Shown piece by piece: positions 39,889 through 50,130 of a DNA stretch of 64,000 nt. The notes under the pieces are model-generated. The model was not told the origin of the DNA, did no database searches, and saw only the letters and a program-made list of their open reading frames with translations. Numbering within the stretch: position 1 is the stretch's first letter; each line of letters begins with the position of its first letter. The stretch is from Pseudogulbenkiania ferrooxidans 2002 (lineage in GTDB: Bacteria > Pseudomonadota > Gammaproteobacteria > Burkholderiales > Chromobacteriaceae). The stretch is taken from assembly GCF_000174355.1 (NCBI RefSeq), contig NZ_ACIS01000008.1, forward strand, positions 124,001-188,000, given 5' to 3'. Made by a program: the position numbers and the translations under genes.

Positions 39889-40926
39889 ATGACTATCACC
39901 GTAGCGGTTGATGCAATGGGCGGTGACGTTGGCCTCAAGGTCACCGTCCCGGCATCGATCCAGTTTCTCCAAGACCATCCCGACGCACGACTCATTCTTG
40001 TAGGTGACCAGACCGCCCTTGAGGCGGAATTGGCGCTGCATGGCTCCGTCGCGCGCGACCGTCTGCGCCTCCACCACGCATCCCAGGTGGTGGGCATGGA
40101 CGAATCGCCGCAGCTGGCCATGAAGAACAAGAAAGATTCGTCGATGCGGGTCGCGATCAACCTCGTCAAAGAAGGCGAGGCGCAGGCGGCTGTGTCGGCC
40201 GGCAATACCGGTGCCCTGATGGCCACCGCGCGCTTCGTACTCAAGACCATTCCCGGCATCGACCGCCCGGCCATCGCCAAGCTCTTGCCCACCAGCAAGG
40301 GCACCAGCTGCATGCTGGACCTGGGGGCCAACGTCGACTGCACGCCGGCGCAACTGCTGCAATTCGGCATCATGGGCTCCGAACTGGTGTCCAGTCTGTC
40401 GGGCAAGGCCAACCCCACGGTGGGCCTGCTCAACATCGGCTCCGAAGACATCAAGGGTAACGAGACCGTCAAGCAAGCCGCCGAACTGTTAAAAGACGCC
40501 GCGCTGAACTTTTACGGCAACGTCGAAGGCAACGACATCTACCGTGGCACGGTGGATGTGGTAGTCTGCGACGGATTTACCGGCAACGTGGCGCTCAAGA
40601 CCTCCGAAGGTCTGGCGCACATGATTGCCTCTTTCCTGCGCGAAGAATTCACCCGAAGCTGGTGGACACGGCTGTGTGCGCTGGCCGCCATGCCGGTCCT
40701 GAACCACTTCAAGAAACGGGTGGATGCCCGCCGCTATAACGGCGCGAGCTTGCTGGGCTTGCGCGGCATCGTGGTGAAAAGCCACGGCGGCACCGACGCG
40801 CTGGGATTCCGGTACGCGCTGGAACAGGCTTGCGAGGAAGCCGGCTCCAGCGTGATTGCTCACATCGCCGAGCGGGTTGCCGAGCAACTACAACACATCA
40901 AGCAATCCGAGGCAGCAGCGAACTGA
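39889..40926 (+). CDS. plsX: Phosphate acyltransferase PlsX
   Basis: Makes acyl-phosphate from acyl-ACP for PlsY, the first step of membrane phospholipid synthesis. The 345-residue protein begins [15 protein letters not shown] and contains [10 protein letters not shown] and [14 protein letters not shown]. No good Shine-Dalgarno lies close to ATG 39889. It precedes fabH by 5 bases. Confidence 0.97.
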   Translation: MTITVAVDAMGGDVGLKVTVPASIQFLQDHPDARLILVGDQTALEAELALHGSVARDRLRLHHASQVVGMDESPQLAMKNKKDSSMRVAINLVKEGEAQAAVSAGNTGALMATARFVLKTIPGIDRPAIAKLLPTSKGTSCMLDLGANVDCTPAQLLQFGIMGSELVSSLSGKANPTVGLLNIGSEDIKGNETVKQAAELLKDAALNFYGNVEGNDIYRGTVDVVVCDGFTGNVALKTSEGLAHMIASFLREEFTRSWWTRLCALAAMPVLNHFKKRVDARRYNGASLLGLRGIVVKSHGGTDALGFRYALEQACEEAGSSVIAHIAERVAEQLQHIKQSEAAAN

Positions 40927-40931
40927 GACAC

Positions 40932-41891
<960 letters not shown>

Positions 41892-41901
41892 TGACACAAG
41901 C

Positions 41902-41964
41902 ACGCCAAGGCGTGCGCCGTCCCGGAATTGACGCGATCGGCGTCGGGACGGCGCCCCTTGGCGT
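41902..41964. repeat. Long nested inverted repeat between fabH and fabD
   Basis: Outer arms ACGCCAAGG (41902-41910) and CCTTGGCGT (41956-41964) and inner arms GCGCCGTCCCG (41914-41924) and CGGGACGGCGC (41944-41954) form 20 pairs with small bulges around a 19-base loop that can itself fold (GACGC with GCGTC). It fills most of the 107-base gap. There is no proper T-tract, so it may be an mRNA-stability or attenuation element, or a REP-like unit, rather than a terminator. Confidence 0.65.
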
Positions 41965-41998
41965 TCATCGTTCCTGACGTTTTCTTGGGAGATTCACC

Positions 41999-42928
41999 AT
42001 GTCGTTTGCCTTCGTTTTCCCGGGGCAAGGCTCGCAAAGCCTCAACATGATGGACGGTTTCGCCGACCTGCCGGTCGTGAAGCAGACTTTCGACGAAGCT
42101 TCCGCCGTGCTCGGTGACGATCTGTGGACCATGCTCAAGGCCGAGTCGGCCGACGCCATCAACGCCACCGTCAACACCCAGCCGCTGATGTTGGCCGCCG
42201 GCGTCGCCACTTGGCGCGCCTGGCTGGCCGTCGGCGGTGCGCTGCCGGTCGCCGTGGCCGGCCACAGCCTGGGCGAATACAGCGCGCTGGTCGCCGCCGG
42301 GGCGCTCGGCTTCGCCGATGCCGTCAAGCTGGTGCGCCTGCGTGCCCAGGCGATGCAGGAAGCCGTGCCGGCGGGGGAGGGGGCGATGGCGGCCATTCTC
42401 AACCTGTCCGACGACGACATCCGCGCCGCCTGCGCCGAAGCCGCGCAGGGCGAGGTGGTGGAAGCGGTCAACTTCAACTCGCCGGGCCAGGTGGTTATCG
42501 CCGGGGCCAAGGCCGCCGTGGAGCGCGCCATGGAGCTGTGCAAGGCCAAGGGCGCCAAGCGCGCGCTGCCGCTGCCGGTATCGGTGCCGTCGCACTGCGC
42601 GCTGATGAAGCCGGCCGCCGAGCGTCTCGCCGCGGCCCTGGCCGAGGTGGAGATCAAGGCACCGTCGATTCCGGTGCTGCACAACGCCGACGTGGCGAGC
42701 TACAGCGATCCGGCACAGATTCGCGACGCGCTGGTGCGTCAGCTCTACAGCCCGGTGCGCTGGACCGAAACGGTGCAGAAACTGGCTGCCGACGGCGTGC
42801 TGCAACTGGCCGAATGCGGCCCGGGCAAGGTGCTGGCCGGGCTTGCCAAGCGCATCGACGGCAACGTCAAGGGCTTGGCACTGACTGATGCCGCAGCGCT
42901 GCAAGCGGCTTGCGAAGAGCTGAAATAA
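41999..42928 (+). CDS. fabD: Malonyl-CoA:ACP transacylase
   Basis: Loads malonate onto ACP. The 309-residue protein has FVFPGQGSQS at its start, the nucleophile Ser90 in VAGHSLGEYSALVAAG and the catalytic histidine in SVPSHCALM. GGGAG precedes ATG 41999. Operon order fabH-fabD-fabG-acpP-fabF is the canonical one. Confidence 0.98.
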   Translation: MSFAFVFPGQGSQSLNMMDGFADLPVVKQTFDEASAVLGDDLWTMLKAESADAINATVNTQPLMLAAGVATWRAWLAVGGALPVAVAGHSLGEYSALVAAGALGFADAVKLVRLRAQAMQEAVPAGEGAMAAILNLSDDDIRAACAEAAQGEVVEAVNFNSPGQVVIAGAKAAVERAMELCKAKGAKRALPLPVSVPSHCALMKPAAERLAAALAEVEIKAPSIPVLHNADVASYSDPAQIRDALVRQLYSPVRWTETVQKLAADGVLQLAECGPGKVLAGLAKRIDGNVKGLALTDAAALQAACEELK

Positions 42929-43005
42929 CGCGATCTGCGGTAAAAAAGAGACACTTCTCCGTCGCCGTGTCATTCCGGCGGTGGGGCATTTCGAGGAGAA
43001 AGTTG

Positions 43006-43743
43006 ATGAGTCTGCAGGGTAAAGTGGCGCTGGTGACCGGCGCGTCCCGCGGCATCGGTGCGGCGATTGCCGAAGCACTGGCCGCCGAGGGAGCCAAAGT
43101 CATCGGCACCGCCACCTCCGAGGCAGGGGCCGCCGCCATCGGCGAGCGCCTGGCGGCGCAAGGCGGCGTGGGCATGGTGCTCAACGTCGGTGAAGAGGGG
43201 GCCATCGAGGCGCTGATCGACACCATCGCCAAGGAATACGGCGACATCGCCATCCTGGTCAACAACGCCGGCATCACCCGCGACGGTCTCTTGATGCGCA
43301 TGAAGGACGAGGACTGGGACGCCATCATGGACACCAACCTGCGCTCGGTGTTCAAGGCCTCCAAGGCCGTGCTGCGTGGCATGATGAAGGCGCGCTGGGG
43401 CCGCATCGTCAACATCGCTTCGGTGGTGGGCGCGATGGGCAACGCCGGCCAGACCAACTACGCGGCCGCCAAGGCCGGCATCATGGGCTTCACCAAGTCG
43501 ATGGCGCGTGAAGTGGGCAGCCGCAACATCACCGTCAACTGCGTGGCGCCGGGCTTCATCGACACCGACATGACCCGCGCACTGCCGGAAGCGCAGCGCG
43601 AGATGCTGGTGCAGCAGATCGCCCTGGGCCGCCTCGGCGACGCCAAGGACATCGCCGATGCCGTGGGCTTTTTGGCATCGGATCGCGCGGCCTACATCAC
43701 CGGCCAGACATTGCATGTGAATGGTGGCATGCTGATGCCCTAA
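43006..43743 (+). CDS. fabG: 3-oxoacyl-ACP reductase
   Basis: NADPH-dependent short-chain dehydrogenase of fatty-acid elongation. The 245-residue protein has TGASRGIGAAIA, the NNAG motif (LVNNAGITRD), and the Ser-Tyr-Lys triad ending in NYAAAKAG. GAGGAG precedes ATG 43006; the frame opens 32 codons earlier but that is not supported. Confidence 0.98.
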   Translation: MSLQGKVALVTGASRGIGAAIAEALAAEGAKVIGTATSEAGAAAIGERLAAQGGVGMVLNVGEEGAIEALIDTIAKEYGDIAILVNNAGITRDGLLMRMKDEDWDAIMDTNLRSVFKASKAVLRGMMKARWGRIVNIASVVGAMGNAGQTNYAAAKAGIMGFTKSMAREVGSRNITVNCVAPGFIDTDMTRALPEAQREMLVQQIALGRLGDAKDIADAVGFLASDRAAYITGQTLHVNGGMLMP

Positions 43744-43852
43744 TCCGCCTGTTCGCGGGCGGTTAAAGCATTTAGGTAGGCTACTCTAAATTTTTTTTGT
43801 AGAATACTCGGGTTTTGTTATCCCGAATCAGAAAGGTAAAGGGTTAATACAA

Positions 43853-44092
43853 ATGGAAAACATTGAACAGCGCGTCAAGAAGATCGTTGCCGAACAACTG
43901 GGTGTGAACGAAGCCGAAGTGAAAATCGAATCTTCCTTCGTCGACGATCTGGGCGCTGACTCCCTGGATACCGTTGAACTGGTGATGGCTCTGGAAGAAG
44001 AGTTCGAATGCGAAATTCCGGATGAAGAAGCCGAGAAGATCACCACCGTTCAGCAAGCGATTGACTTCGTCAACGCTCATCTGAACAAGTAA
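43853..44092 (+). CDS. acpP: Acyl carrier protein
   Basis: Carrier of growing acyl chains. It is 79 residues, highly acidic, with the phosphopantetheine site Ser37 in [15 protein letters not shown]. Codon usage is more AT-rich than its neighbours, as expected for a very highly expressed gene. A TAGAAT -10-like box lies at 43800-43805 in an AT-rich tract without a clear -35, so its own promoter is likely but not proven. A strong terminator follows. Confidence 0.99.
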   Translation: MENIEQRVKKIVAEQLGVNEAEVKIESSFVDDLGADSLDTVELVMALEEEFECEIPDEEAEKITTVQQAIDFVNAHLNK

Positions 44093-44111
44093 TTTTTTTC
44101 GCTGTACCCAG

Positions 44112-44158
44112 GGACCTCTGCCCGATAGCGCCATGCGCTCGCAGCAGAGGTCCTTTTT
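44112..44158 (+). terminator. Intrinsic terminator after acpP
   Basis: GGACCTCTGC (44112-44121) and GCAGAGGTCC (44144-44153) form a 10-pair stem followed by TTTTTG. The loop holds a second small hairpin (AGCGC and GCGCT). It should let acpP be expressed at a much higher level than fabF. Confidence 0.9.
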
Positions 44159-44269
44159 GTTGGCGACTTCGAAACGGGTGTCATGTGCGCCCCGGTTTTG
44201 TCTGATCTGGGTGCGGCCGTTTCGAAACAATCGGGAGAACGCCCTCCCTGCCTTTGCGGAGAAAGCCCC

Positions 44270-45511
44270 GTGACCAAACGTAGAGTAGTAGTAACCGGCC
44301 TTGGCCATGTGTCCCCGATTGGCAACGATGTTGCCTCCGGCTGGGCCAACCTGCTGGCCGGCAAGTCCGGCATCGGCACCATCACCCGTTTCGACGCCAG
44401 CGACCTGGCGTGCCAGATCGCCGGTGAGGTGAAAGATTTCAACATCGGCGACTACATCGCGCCGAAGGATGCACGCCGCATGGACGTGTTCATCCATTAC
44501 GGCATCGCCGCGGCCTTCCAGGCCATCGCCGATGCCGGGCTCGAGGACGTTCCCGATCTCGACAAGACCCGCGTCGGCGTCAACATCGGTTCCGGCATCG
44601 GCGGCCTGCCGCTGATCGAGGAAACCGGCGTGGCCCTGATGGAAGGCGGTCCGCGCAAGATCGGCCCGTTCTTCATCCCGGGTTCGCTGGTCAACCTGAT
44701 TGCCGGCCACGTGTCGATCTTCAAGGGCTACCAGGGGCCGACCTACGGCATCGTTTCCGCCTGCACCACCGGCGCGCACTGCATCGGTGACGCCGCGCGC
44801 CTGATCCAGTACGGCGACGTCGACGTGATGGTGGCAGGTGGTGCCGAAGGCGCCATCTCGCGTCTGGGCATCGGCGGGTTTGCCGCGATGAAGGCATTGT
44901 CGACGCGCAACGACGATCCGGCCACCGCGTCCCGTCCGTGGGACAAGGGCCGTGACGGTTTCGTGATGGGCGAGGGCGCCGGCGTGCTAGTGCTGGAAGA
45001 GTACGAACACGCCAAGAAGCGTGGCGCCCGCATTTATGCCGAACTGATCGGCTTCGGCATGAGTTCGGACGCGCACCACATCACCGCGCCGAACAGCGAA
45101 GGCCCGGCCCGTGGCGTGAAGAACGCGCTGCGCGATGCCGGTGTCAACCCGGACGAGGTGGACTACGTCAATGCGCACGGTACTTCCACTCCGCTGGGGG
45201 ATGCCAACGAGACTACCGCACTGAAGCTGGCTTTCGGCGATCACGCCAAGAAGCTGGTGGTGAACTCGACCAAGTCGATGACCGGTCACCTGCTGGGTGG
45301 CGCCGGTGGCGTCGAGGCGCTGTACTCGGTGCTGGCGCTGTACAACCAGGTGTCGCCACCGACCATCAACCTGTTCGAACAGGATGTCGAGGGCGGTTGC
45401 GATCTGGACTACGTCGCCAACACCGCCCGCGAGATGCCGATCAATGTGGCGATCTCCAACTCCTTCGGCTTTGGCGGCACCAACGGCACACTGGTCTTCA
45501 AGCGCGTCTGA
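44270..45511 (+). CDS. fabF: 3-oxoacyl-ACP synthase II
   Basis: Elongating condensing enzyme. From the GTG at 44270, preceded by GGAGA, it is 413 residues, the usual length, with Cys165 ([10 protein letters not shown]), His in [12 protein letters not shown] and His in [11 protein letters not shown]. The ATG at 44183 would add 29 residues without homology. It lies between two strong terminators, so it needs its own promoter or read-through. Confidence 0.97.
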   Translation: MTKRRVVVTGLGHVSPIGNDVASGWANLLAGKSGIGTITRFDASDLACQIAGEVKDFNIGDYIAPKDARRMDVFIHYGIAAAFQAIADAGLEDVPDLDKTRVGVNIGSGIGGLPLIEETGVALMEGGPRKIGPFFIPGSLVNLIAGHVSIFKGYQGPTYGIVSACTTGAHCIGDAARLIQYGDVDVMVAGGAEGAISRLGIGGFAAMKALSTRNDDPATASRPWDKGRDGFVMGEGAGVLVLEEYEHAKKRGARIYAELIGFGMSSDAHHITAPNSEGPARGVKNALRDAGVNPDEVDYVNAHGTSTPLGDANETTALKLAFGDHAKKLVVNSTKSMTGHLLGGAGGVEALYSVLALYNQVSPPTINLFEQDVEGGCDLDYVANTAREMPINVAISNSFGFGGTNGTLVFKRV

Positions 45512-45537
45512 GCGTCCTGAAGCGTCATTGACAGCCG

Positions 45538-45571
45538 AAACCGCTGCGTTACACTCGCAGCGGTTTTTCTT
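45538..45571 (+). terminator. Intrinsic terminator after fabF
   Basis: AAACCGCTGCG (45538-45548) and CGCAGCGGTTT (45556-45566) form an 11-pair stem with a 7-base loop and a T-rich tail. The tail runs directly into a copy of TTCGGCCAAC at 45574. Confidence 0.9.
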
Positions 45572-45573
45572 TT

Positions 45574-45583
45574 TTCGGCCAAC
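45574..45583 (+). repeat. TTCGGCCAAC copy 9 (intergenic)
   Basis: Exact decamer directly after the T-tract of the fabF terminator, before pabB. Right flank GTCG. Confidence 0.78.
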
Positions 45584-45612
45584 GTCGTCCCGACGCGGGC
45601 CCAGGACCGGTC

Positions 45613-46908
45613 ATGTTTACCGAACGACTCGATGTTTCCCCCGATCTGCTGGCGCTGCACGCCGCCGATCGGGCCCGTTTTCCCTACCTGCTGATGTCTT
45701 CCGGCGAGCAGGGCTGGGACATGCTGTTCGCCCTGCCGGGCGAGACCCGGCTGTTTTACGACGGCGAGGGCGGCGCGTTTCTCGACGCGGTGCGCGCCAT
45801 CGTGCCGCAGCCGGTGGACAACCCGCACCGCCTGCCCTTCGTCGGCGGCTGGTTCGTGTTTCTCGGCTACGACCTGCTGTCGGAGTTCGAGCCCAGCGTG
45901 CCGGCCGGGGTGCCGGACAGCTTCCCGCTGGCGGCGCTCGCGCGCGTGCCGGCGGCGGTGCTGCTCGACCGCGCGGCCGGCCAAGGCTGGCTGGTGGCGG
46001 AAAGCGCCACGGAACTGGCGGAACTGCGCGCCAGGGTGGGGGCCGTGGCGCCGTTCACGCCGCGCCCGGTGGCGCTGCAAAGCCTGACGGAGGACGACCC
46101 GAGCTGGTACACCGACGCCGTGGTGCGGCTCAAGCGCTACATCGTCGAAGGCGACGTGTTCCAGGTCAACATCTCGCGCGGCTGGCGCGCCACGCTGGCC
46201 GACGCGGTGCGCGCCGCCGACCTGTTCGCCGCGCTGCGCCGCGCCAACCCGGCGCCGTTCTCGGCGCTGGCCGACTTCGGCACGGCGCAGATCGTCAGCT
46301 CGTCGCCGGAGCGGCTGGTGCGGGTCCGGGACGGCTGGGCCGAGACGCGGCCGATCGCCGGCACCCATCCGCGCTCGCCCGACCCGGCGGAGGACGCTGC
46401 GCTGAAACAGCGCCTGATCTCCAGCACCAAGGAGCGCGCCGAGCACGTCATGCTGATCGACCTCGAGCGCAACGACCTCGGCCGCATCAGCCAGCCCGGC
46501 ACGGTGGAGGTGAACGAGCTGATGGCGGTGGCCAGCTACGCCTACGTGCACCACATCGAATCCAACGTGCGCGGCCGGCTGCGCCCCGAGGTGACGCCGG
46601 CCGAGGTGCTGCGCGCGCTGTTCCCCGGCGGCACCATCACCGGCTGCCCCAAGGTGCGCACCATGCAGATCATCCGCGAGCTGGAAGCCGGCGCACGCCG
46701 CGCCTACACCGGCAGCTTGGGCTACCTGAACCGCGACGGCAGCATGGACCTGAACATCCTGATCCGCACCTTCATGCAGGAAGGCCAGCAGCTGCGCTTC
46801 CGCGCCGGCGGCGGCATCGTGGCCGACTCCGACCCCGAGCGCGAGCTGCAGGAGACGCGCCACAAGGCGCGCGGCCTGCTGCGCGCGCTGGGCGTGGAGC
46901 AGGCCTGA
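45613..46908 (+). CDS. pabB: Aminodeoxychorismate synthase component I
   Basis: Converts chorismate to aminodeoxychorismate for p-aminobenzoate and folate. The 431-residue chorismate-binding protein has STKERAEHVMLIDLERNDLG and GGTITGCPKVRTM. The motif that in E. coli PabB is PIKGT (Lys274) reads PIAGTHPRS here, as in TrpE-type enzymes. Assignment as PabB relies on the directly coupled pabC gene (TGATG overlap). A glutamine amidotransferase partner is not in the window. Confidence 0.87.
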   Translation: MFTERLDVSPDLLALHAADRARFPYLLMSSGEQGWDMLFALPGETRLFYDGEGGAFLDAVRAIVPQPVDNPHRLPFVGGWFVFLGYDLLSEFEPSVPAGVPDSFPLAALARVPAAVLLDRAAGQGWLVAESATELAELRARVGAVAPFTPRPVALQSLTEDDPSWYTDAVVRLKRYIVEGDVFQVNISRGWRATLADAVRAADLFAALRRANPAPFSALADFGTAQIVSSSPERLVRVRDGWAETRPIAGTHPRSPDPAEDAALKQRLISSTKERAEHVMLIDLERNDLGRISQPGTVEVNELMAVASYAYVHHIESNVRGRLRPEVTPAEVLRALFPGGTITGCPKVRTMQIIRELEAGARRAYTGSLGYLNRDGSMDLNILIRTFMQEGQQLRFRAGGGIVADSDPERELQETRHKARGLLRALGVEQA

Positions 46909-47720
46909 TGGCGATGCTGATCGACGGCGTGCCGGACGAGCAGGTCTCGGCGCTCGATCGCGGCCTCGCCTACGGCGACGGCGTGTACCGCACGCTGCAG
47001 CTGGTTGGTGGACGGCCCCGGCTGTGGCGCTGGCAATGGCAAAGGTTGGCCGAAGACTGCGCACGGCTTGCCTTGCCGTTGCCGGACGAGCGTCTGGTCC
47101 TGGCCGAACTGGCGCAGGCCGCGGTCGGTCTGGAGCGTGCCGTGGCCAAGATCGTGCTGACGCGCGGCGTCGGGCGGCGCGGTTACGCCATGCCGGCCGA
47201 CGCGGTGCCGACGCGCATCGTGTCGGCATCTCCCTGGACCGGCTACCCGGCCGAACTGGCGGAGCAGGGGGTGACGGTACGGCGGTGCGAGCTGCGCCTC
47301 GGCCTGCAGCCACGCCTGGCCGGCATCAAGCATCTCAACCGGCTGGAAAACGTGCTGGCGCGCTCGGAATGGAGCGACCCGACGATCCACGAGGGGCTGC
47401 TGCTGGACAGCGAGGGCTATCTGGTCGAGGGCACCATGAGCAATCTGTTCCTGCTGCGCGGTGGCGAACTCGCCACGCCCTTGCTCGACCGCAGCGGCGT
47501 GGCCGGTGCGCTGCGCGCCTGGGTGCTGGACAACGCCCCGGCGCTCGGCCTGGCGGTGCGTGAGGCGCGCCTGACGCTGGCCGATCTCGACGCCGCCGAG
47601 GCTGTGTTCCTGTGCAACAGCCTGATCGGGATCTGGCCGGTGGTGCGGCTGGGGGAGCGGACCTGGCCGATTCCGCACGCCTTGCGGGCGCTCGCGGCAC
47701 AGCTCGCTGCGGCGGCCTGA
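46908..47720 (+). CDS. pabC: Aminodeoxychorismate lyase
   Basis: PLP enzyme of the class IV aminotransferase fold that releases p-aminobenzoate and pyruvate. The 270-residue protein has GLAYGDGVYRTLQL at the start, the PLP lysine in AGIKHLNRLENVLA and EGTMSNLFLL. ATG 46908 overlaps the pabB stop by one base. A longer open frame running in from fabF is a shadow. Confidence 0.95.
   Translation: MAMLIDGVPDEQVSALDRGLAYGDGVYRTLQLVGGRPRLWRWQWQRLAEDCARLALPLPDERLVLAELAQAAVGLERAVAKIVLTRGVGRRGYAMPADAVPTRIVSASPWTGYPAELAEQGVTVRRCELRLGLQPRLAGIKHLNRLENVLARSEWSDPTIHEGLLLDSEGYLVEGTMSNLFLLRGGELATPLLDRSGVAGALRAWVLDNAPALGLAVREARLTLADLDAAEAVFLCNSLIGIWPVVRLGERTWPIPHALRALAAQLAAAA
47045..47054 (-). repeat. TTCGGCCAAC copy 10
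   Basis: Exact decamer inside pabC (LAE). Flanks C and CTTTGCC, nearly the same as copy 5. Confidence 0.6.
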
Positions 47721-47840
47721 AAAGCACACACGGTCGTGGTGCGGAGCGCGCCAGGCTTCTGCAACGATGCACTTCGCGGTATTCCGCCCCTCCGATCTTT
47801 CGCCAACGGCTTGGCGCTGCACGGTTTCACGCGGCGCCGC

Positions 47841-48134
47841 TCAGGGCGCCGGGCCTGCTTCGTCCAGAGGCTGGAACCATTCGGCGTGGCGGGGGCCGCT
47901 CAAGGCCGCGATGCCGTGGCGTTGCTCGGCTTCGGCCAACGTGGCAACAAATGCCGCGTCGTCGGCGATCCCTTCGTAAACCTCCATCCAGGTGTTTGGA
48001 TCATCGCGCCGGCGCAGCAGCCGCGCGCTCACCCCGCAGCGCGCGCACAGCTCCTGCTGCAGCGCCTGCACCGTCTGGTATAGCCTGGCGTCGGGCACGG
48101 CGACCTGGTAGTACAGGTACAGCGAATGCGTCAT
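47841..48134 (-). CDS. DUF4936 family protein
   Basis: A 97-residue small protein (LYLYYQVAVPDARLYQTVQAL, RRRDDPNTWMEVYEGI) matching the DUF4936 pattern known from betaproteobacteria; function unknown. GGGGAG precedes ATG 48134. It is convergent with pabC and divergent from tyrA. It contains a copy of TTCGGCCAAC, read in frame as LAE on its own strand. Confidence 0.8.
   Translation of the reverse strand: MTHSLYLYYQVAVPDARLYQTVQALQQELCARCGVSARLLRRRDDPNTWMEVYEGIADDAAFVATLAEAEQRHGIAALSGPRHAEWFQPLDEAGPAP
47931..47940 (+). repeat. TTCGGCCAAC copy 11
   Basis: Exact decamer inside the DUF4936 gene (LAE on the gene strand). Flanks C and GTGG. Confidence 0.6.
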
Positions 48135-48271
48135 GGTGTTCTCCCCGGGATGTTGAATCGACCTTTGCTCGGCAGCCGCCCGGCAAAATCGCTTATGATA
48201 GACCCTTTACCATAGTTCACACGCCGCGCCGGCCTGCCGGAGCGGTCTTGCCGGGTTGAAGGGGAAAAACG

Positions 48272-49156
48272 GTGCAGCAAGGCATCAAGACCTTGGTGGT
48301 GGTCGGAGTCGGTCTGATCGGCGGCTCGTTTGCGCTGGCGCTCAAGCGCGCCGGCCTGGTGGAGCGCGTGATCGGCGTCGGCCGCACGCTGGAGAATCTG
48401 CAGCGCGCCCTGCAACTGGGCGTGGTGGACGAGATCAGCCAGGACATCGCCGACGCGGTGACGCAGGCGGACATGGTGCTGCTCGCCACGCCGGTCGGGC
48501 AGATGGGGGCACTGTTGGCGGCCATGGCCGACACCTTGCCGGCGCACACCATCGTCACCGACGCCGGCAGCACCAAGAGCGACGTGGTCGCGCTGTTCCG
48601 CCAGCACCTGCCGCGGCAATTGGCGCGCTGCGTGCCGGCCCACCCGATCGCCGGTTCCGACCTGTCCGGCGCCGTCGCCGCCCAGTACGGCCTGTACGAA
48701 AACCGCAAGGTGGTGCTGGCGCCGCTGGCCGAAACCGGCGCCGACGCCAGCGAGCTGGTGAGCCGCCTGTGGCAGGCCTGCGGAGCCAAGGTGCACGTGA
48801 TGAGCGCCGCCGAGCACGACGCGGTGTTCGCCGCCGTCAGCCATCTACCGCATCTCTTGGCCTTTGCCTACGTCGACATGATCGCCGGCAAGGACGACGC
48901 CGCGCGCTGCTTCGACTTTGCCGCCACCGGCTTTCGCGACTTCACCCGCATTGCCGGCAGCCACCCGGAAATGTGGCGCGACATCAGCCTGGCCAACCGC
49001 GCGGCGCTGCTGAGCGAGCTCGATGACTACCGTGCGGCGCTCGGCCGGCTGCAAGCCCTGCTGGCAGCGGGCGACGGCACCGGTCTGGCCGAGGTGTTCG
49101 ACACCGCGCGCGCGGCACGCGTGGCGTGGAATCAGCGCTTCATGCGCCAGGGATAG
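48272..49156 (+). CDS. tyrA: Prephenate dehydrogenase
   Basis: NAD-dependent step to 4-hydroxyphenylpyruvate in tyrosine synthesis. The 294-residue protein begins with the dinucleotide motif VVVGVGLIGGSFALALKRAG and contains AHPIAGSD and FRDFTRIAGSHPEMWRDI. The start is GTG 48272 preceded by GGGG. It has no fused chorismate mutase or ACT domain. The tyrA..aroA-cmk-rpsA order is common, here interrupted by yaiI and a MazG-like gene. Confidence 0.94.
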   Translation: MQQGIKTLVVVGVGLIGGSFALALKRAGLVERVIGVGRTLENLQRALQLGVVDEISQDIADAVTQADMVLLATPVGQMGALLAAMADTLPAHTIVTDAGSTKSDVVALFRQHLPRQLARCVPAHPIAGSDLSGAVAAQYGLYENRKVVLAPLAETGADASELVSRLWQACGAKVHVMSAAEHDAVFAAVSHLPHLLAFAYVDMIAGKDDAARCFDFAATGFRDFTRIAGSHPEMWRDISLANRAALLSELDDYRAALGRLQALLAAGDGTGLAEVFDTARAARVAWNQRFMRQG

Positions 49157-49180
49157 GCCATGCAAGAAAGGGCAAGAACG

Positions 49181-49627
49181 ATGACGATCTGGGTGGATGC
49201 CGATGCCTGTCCGGTGGTGATCAAGGACATCCTGTACCGCGCCGCGGAGCGTACCGCCACGGCGCTGGTGCTGGTGGCCAACCGCTTGCTCGCCACGCCA
49301 CCGTCTGCGCATATCCGCACGGTACAGGTGCCGGCCGGCTTCGACGTCGCCGACAACTACATCGCGCAGCAGGTCGAGGTGGGGGATATCGTGATCACCG
49401 CCGACATTCCGCTCGCTGCCCAGGTGGTGGAGCGCGGCGCGCTGGCGCTCAACCCGCGCGGCGAGCTGTACAGCGACGCCAGCATCCGCGAGGCGCTGGC
49501 GCTACGCAATTTCTTGACCGAGCTGCGCGACAGCGGCGTCATGACCGGCGGGCCGTCGGCCTTCGGCCAACGTGAGCGCCAGGCCTTCGCCGCCCAGCTC
49601 GACCGGCTGCTGGCAAGGCGGCGCTAG
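49181..49627 (+). CDS. yaiI: UPF0178 protein YaiI
   Basis: A 148-residue conserved protein of the UPF0178 family ([23 protein letters not shown] start; [22 protein letters not shown]), a PIN-like/NYN-type fold by family knowledge; function unknown. ATG 49181 is the family start; ATG 49160 is possible. Its stop codon overlaps that of the convergent MazG-like gene (shared CTAG). Confidence 0.9.
   Translation: MTIWVDADACPVVIKDILYRAAERTATALVLVANRLLATPPSAHIRTVQVPAGFDVADNYIAQQVEVGDIVITADIPLAAQVVERGALALNPRGELYSDASIREALALRNFLTELRDSGVMTGGPSAFGQRERQAFAAQLDRLLARRR
49562..49571 (+). repeat. TTCGGCCAAC copy 12
   Basis: Exact decamer inside yaiI, in a different reading frame use (FGQ). Flanks C and GTGA. 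Confidence 0.62.
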
Positions 49628-50052
49628 CGCTCCTGCGGCAGGGCGGCGCGGATCACCCCTTCCTTGTCGGCCGGCTGCCAGCCGTCCGGCTTCAATATCT
49701 TGCCGTCGGCACGCCGCCGCACCTGGCCGTCGACGCATTTGCGCAGGTTGGCGGCGTGGATTTCCCGCGCCATCTCGGCCACCGGCAGGCCCTGCGACAG
49801 CAACAGCCCGGTCATCACGTTCATCACGTCCACCCCTTCGGCGGCGAGCTCCGCCATGCGTCGCACGCGCTCGGCCTCGTCCACGCCGGCCAGCGCCTTG
49901 TACTCGGCGAGCGCCTGCCAGAATTCGGCCAGTTCCTCGCGCAGCATGGTCTCCCATAAGGTCAGGTCGGTCGGCTGCGGCGTCGGCTGGGCGGGCGGGG
50001 TCAGGTCGAAGCGCTGCATGAACTCGCGGCGCAGGGCGAAGAAGTCGGTCAT
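49624..50052 (-). CDS. MazG-like/PRA-PH nucleotide pyrophosphohydrolase family protein
   Basis: A 142-residue all-helical protein with the metal-binding pattern of MazG-type pyrophosphohydrolases: an EELAEF helix followed by [13 protein letters not shown], giving ExxE and ExxD. The C-terminal part ([22 protein letters not shown]) is extra to the MazG core. Substrate is unknown; house-cleaning of a nucleotide is inferred. ATG 50052 is preferred over TTG 50079. It converges on yaiI with overlapping stops. Confidence 0.8.
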   Translation of the reverse strand: MTDFFALRREFMQRFDLTPPAQPTPQPTDLTLWETMLREELAEFWQALAEYKALAGVDEAERVRRMAELAAEGVDVMNVMTGLLLSQGLPVAEMAREIHAANLRKCVDGQVRRRADGKILKPDGWQPADKEGVIRAALPQER

Positions 50053-50083
50053 GGCGTTGAAGTCGCGGGTTTTGGTCAATATA

Positions 50084-50111
50084 TTGTTATCGATTTGCCT
50101 TGTGATAACAA
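50084..50111 (-). promoter_or_regulatory. Inverted repeat upstream of MazG-like gene
   Basis: TTGTTATC (50084-50091) and GATAACAA (50104-50111) form a perfect 8-base inverted repeat with a 12-base spacer in the AT-rich stretch just upstream of the MazG-like gene, where its promoter must lie. It could be an operator. The aroA terminator begins 26 bases further on. Confidence 0.4.
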
Positions 50112-50130
50112 GATAAGGTGTTTTGGCATG

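Noticed and set aside
45297-47720. 807-codon plus-strand frame spanning fabF, pabB and pabC
   Set aside because: Only its last 270 codons are a gene (pabC). The rest is out of frame with fabF and pabB and runs through a terminator.
47721-47840. Possible terminator between convergent pabC and the DUF4936 gene
   Set aside because: No stem followed by a T-tract could be found; only weak GC-rich inverted repeats.
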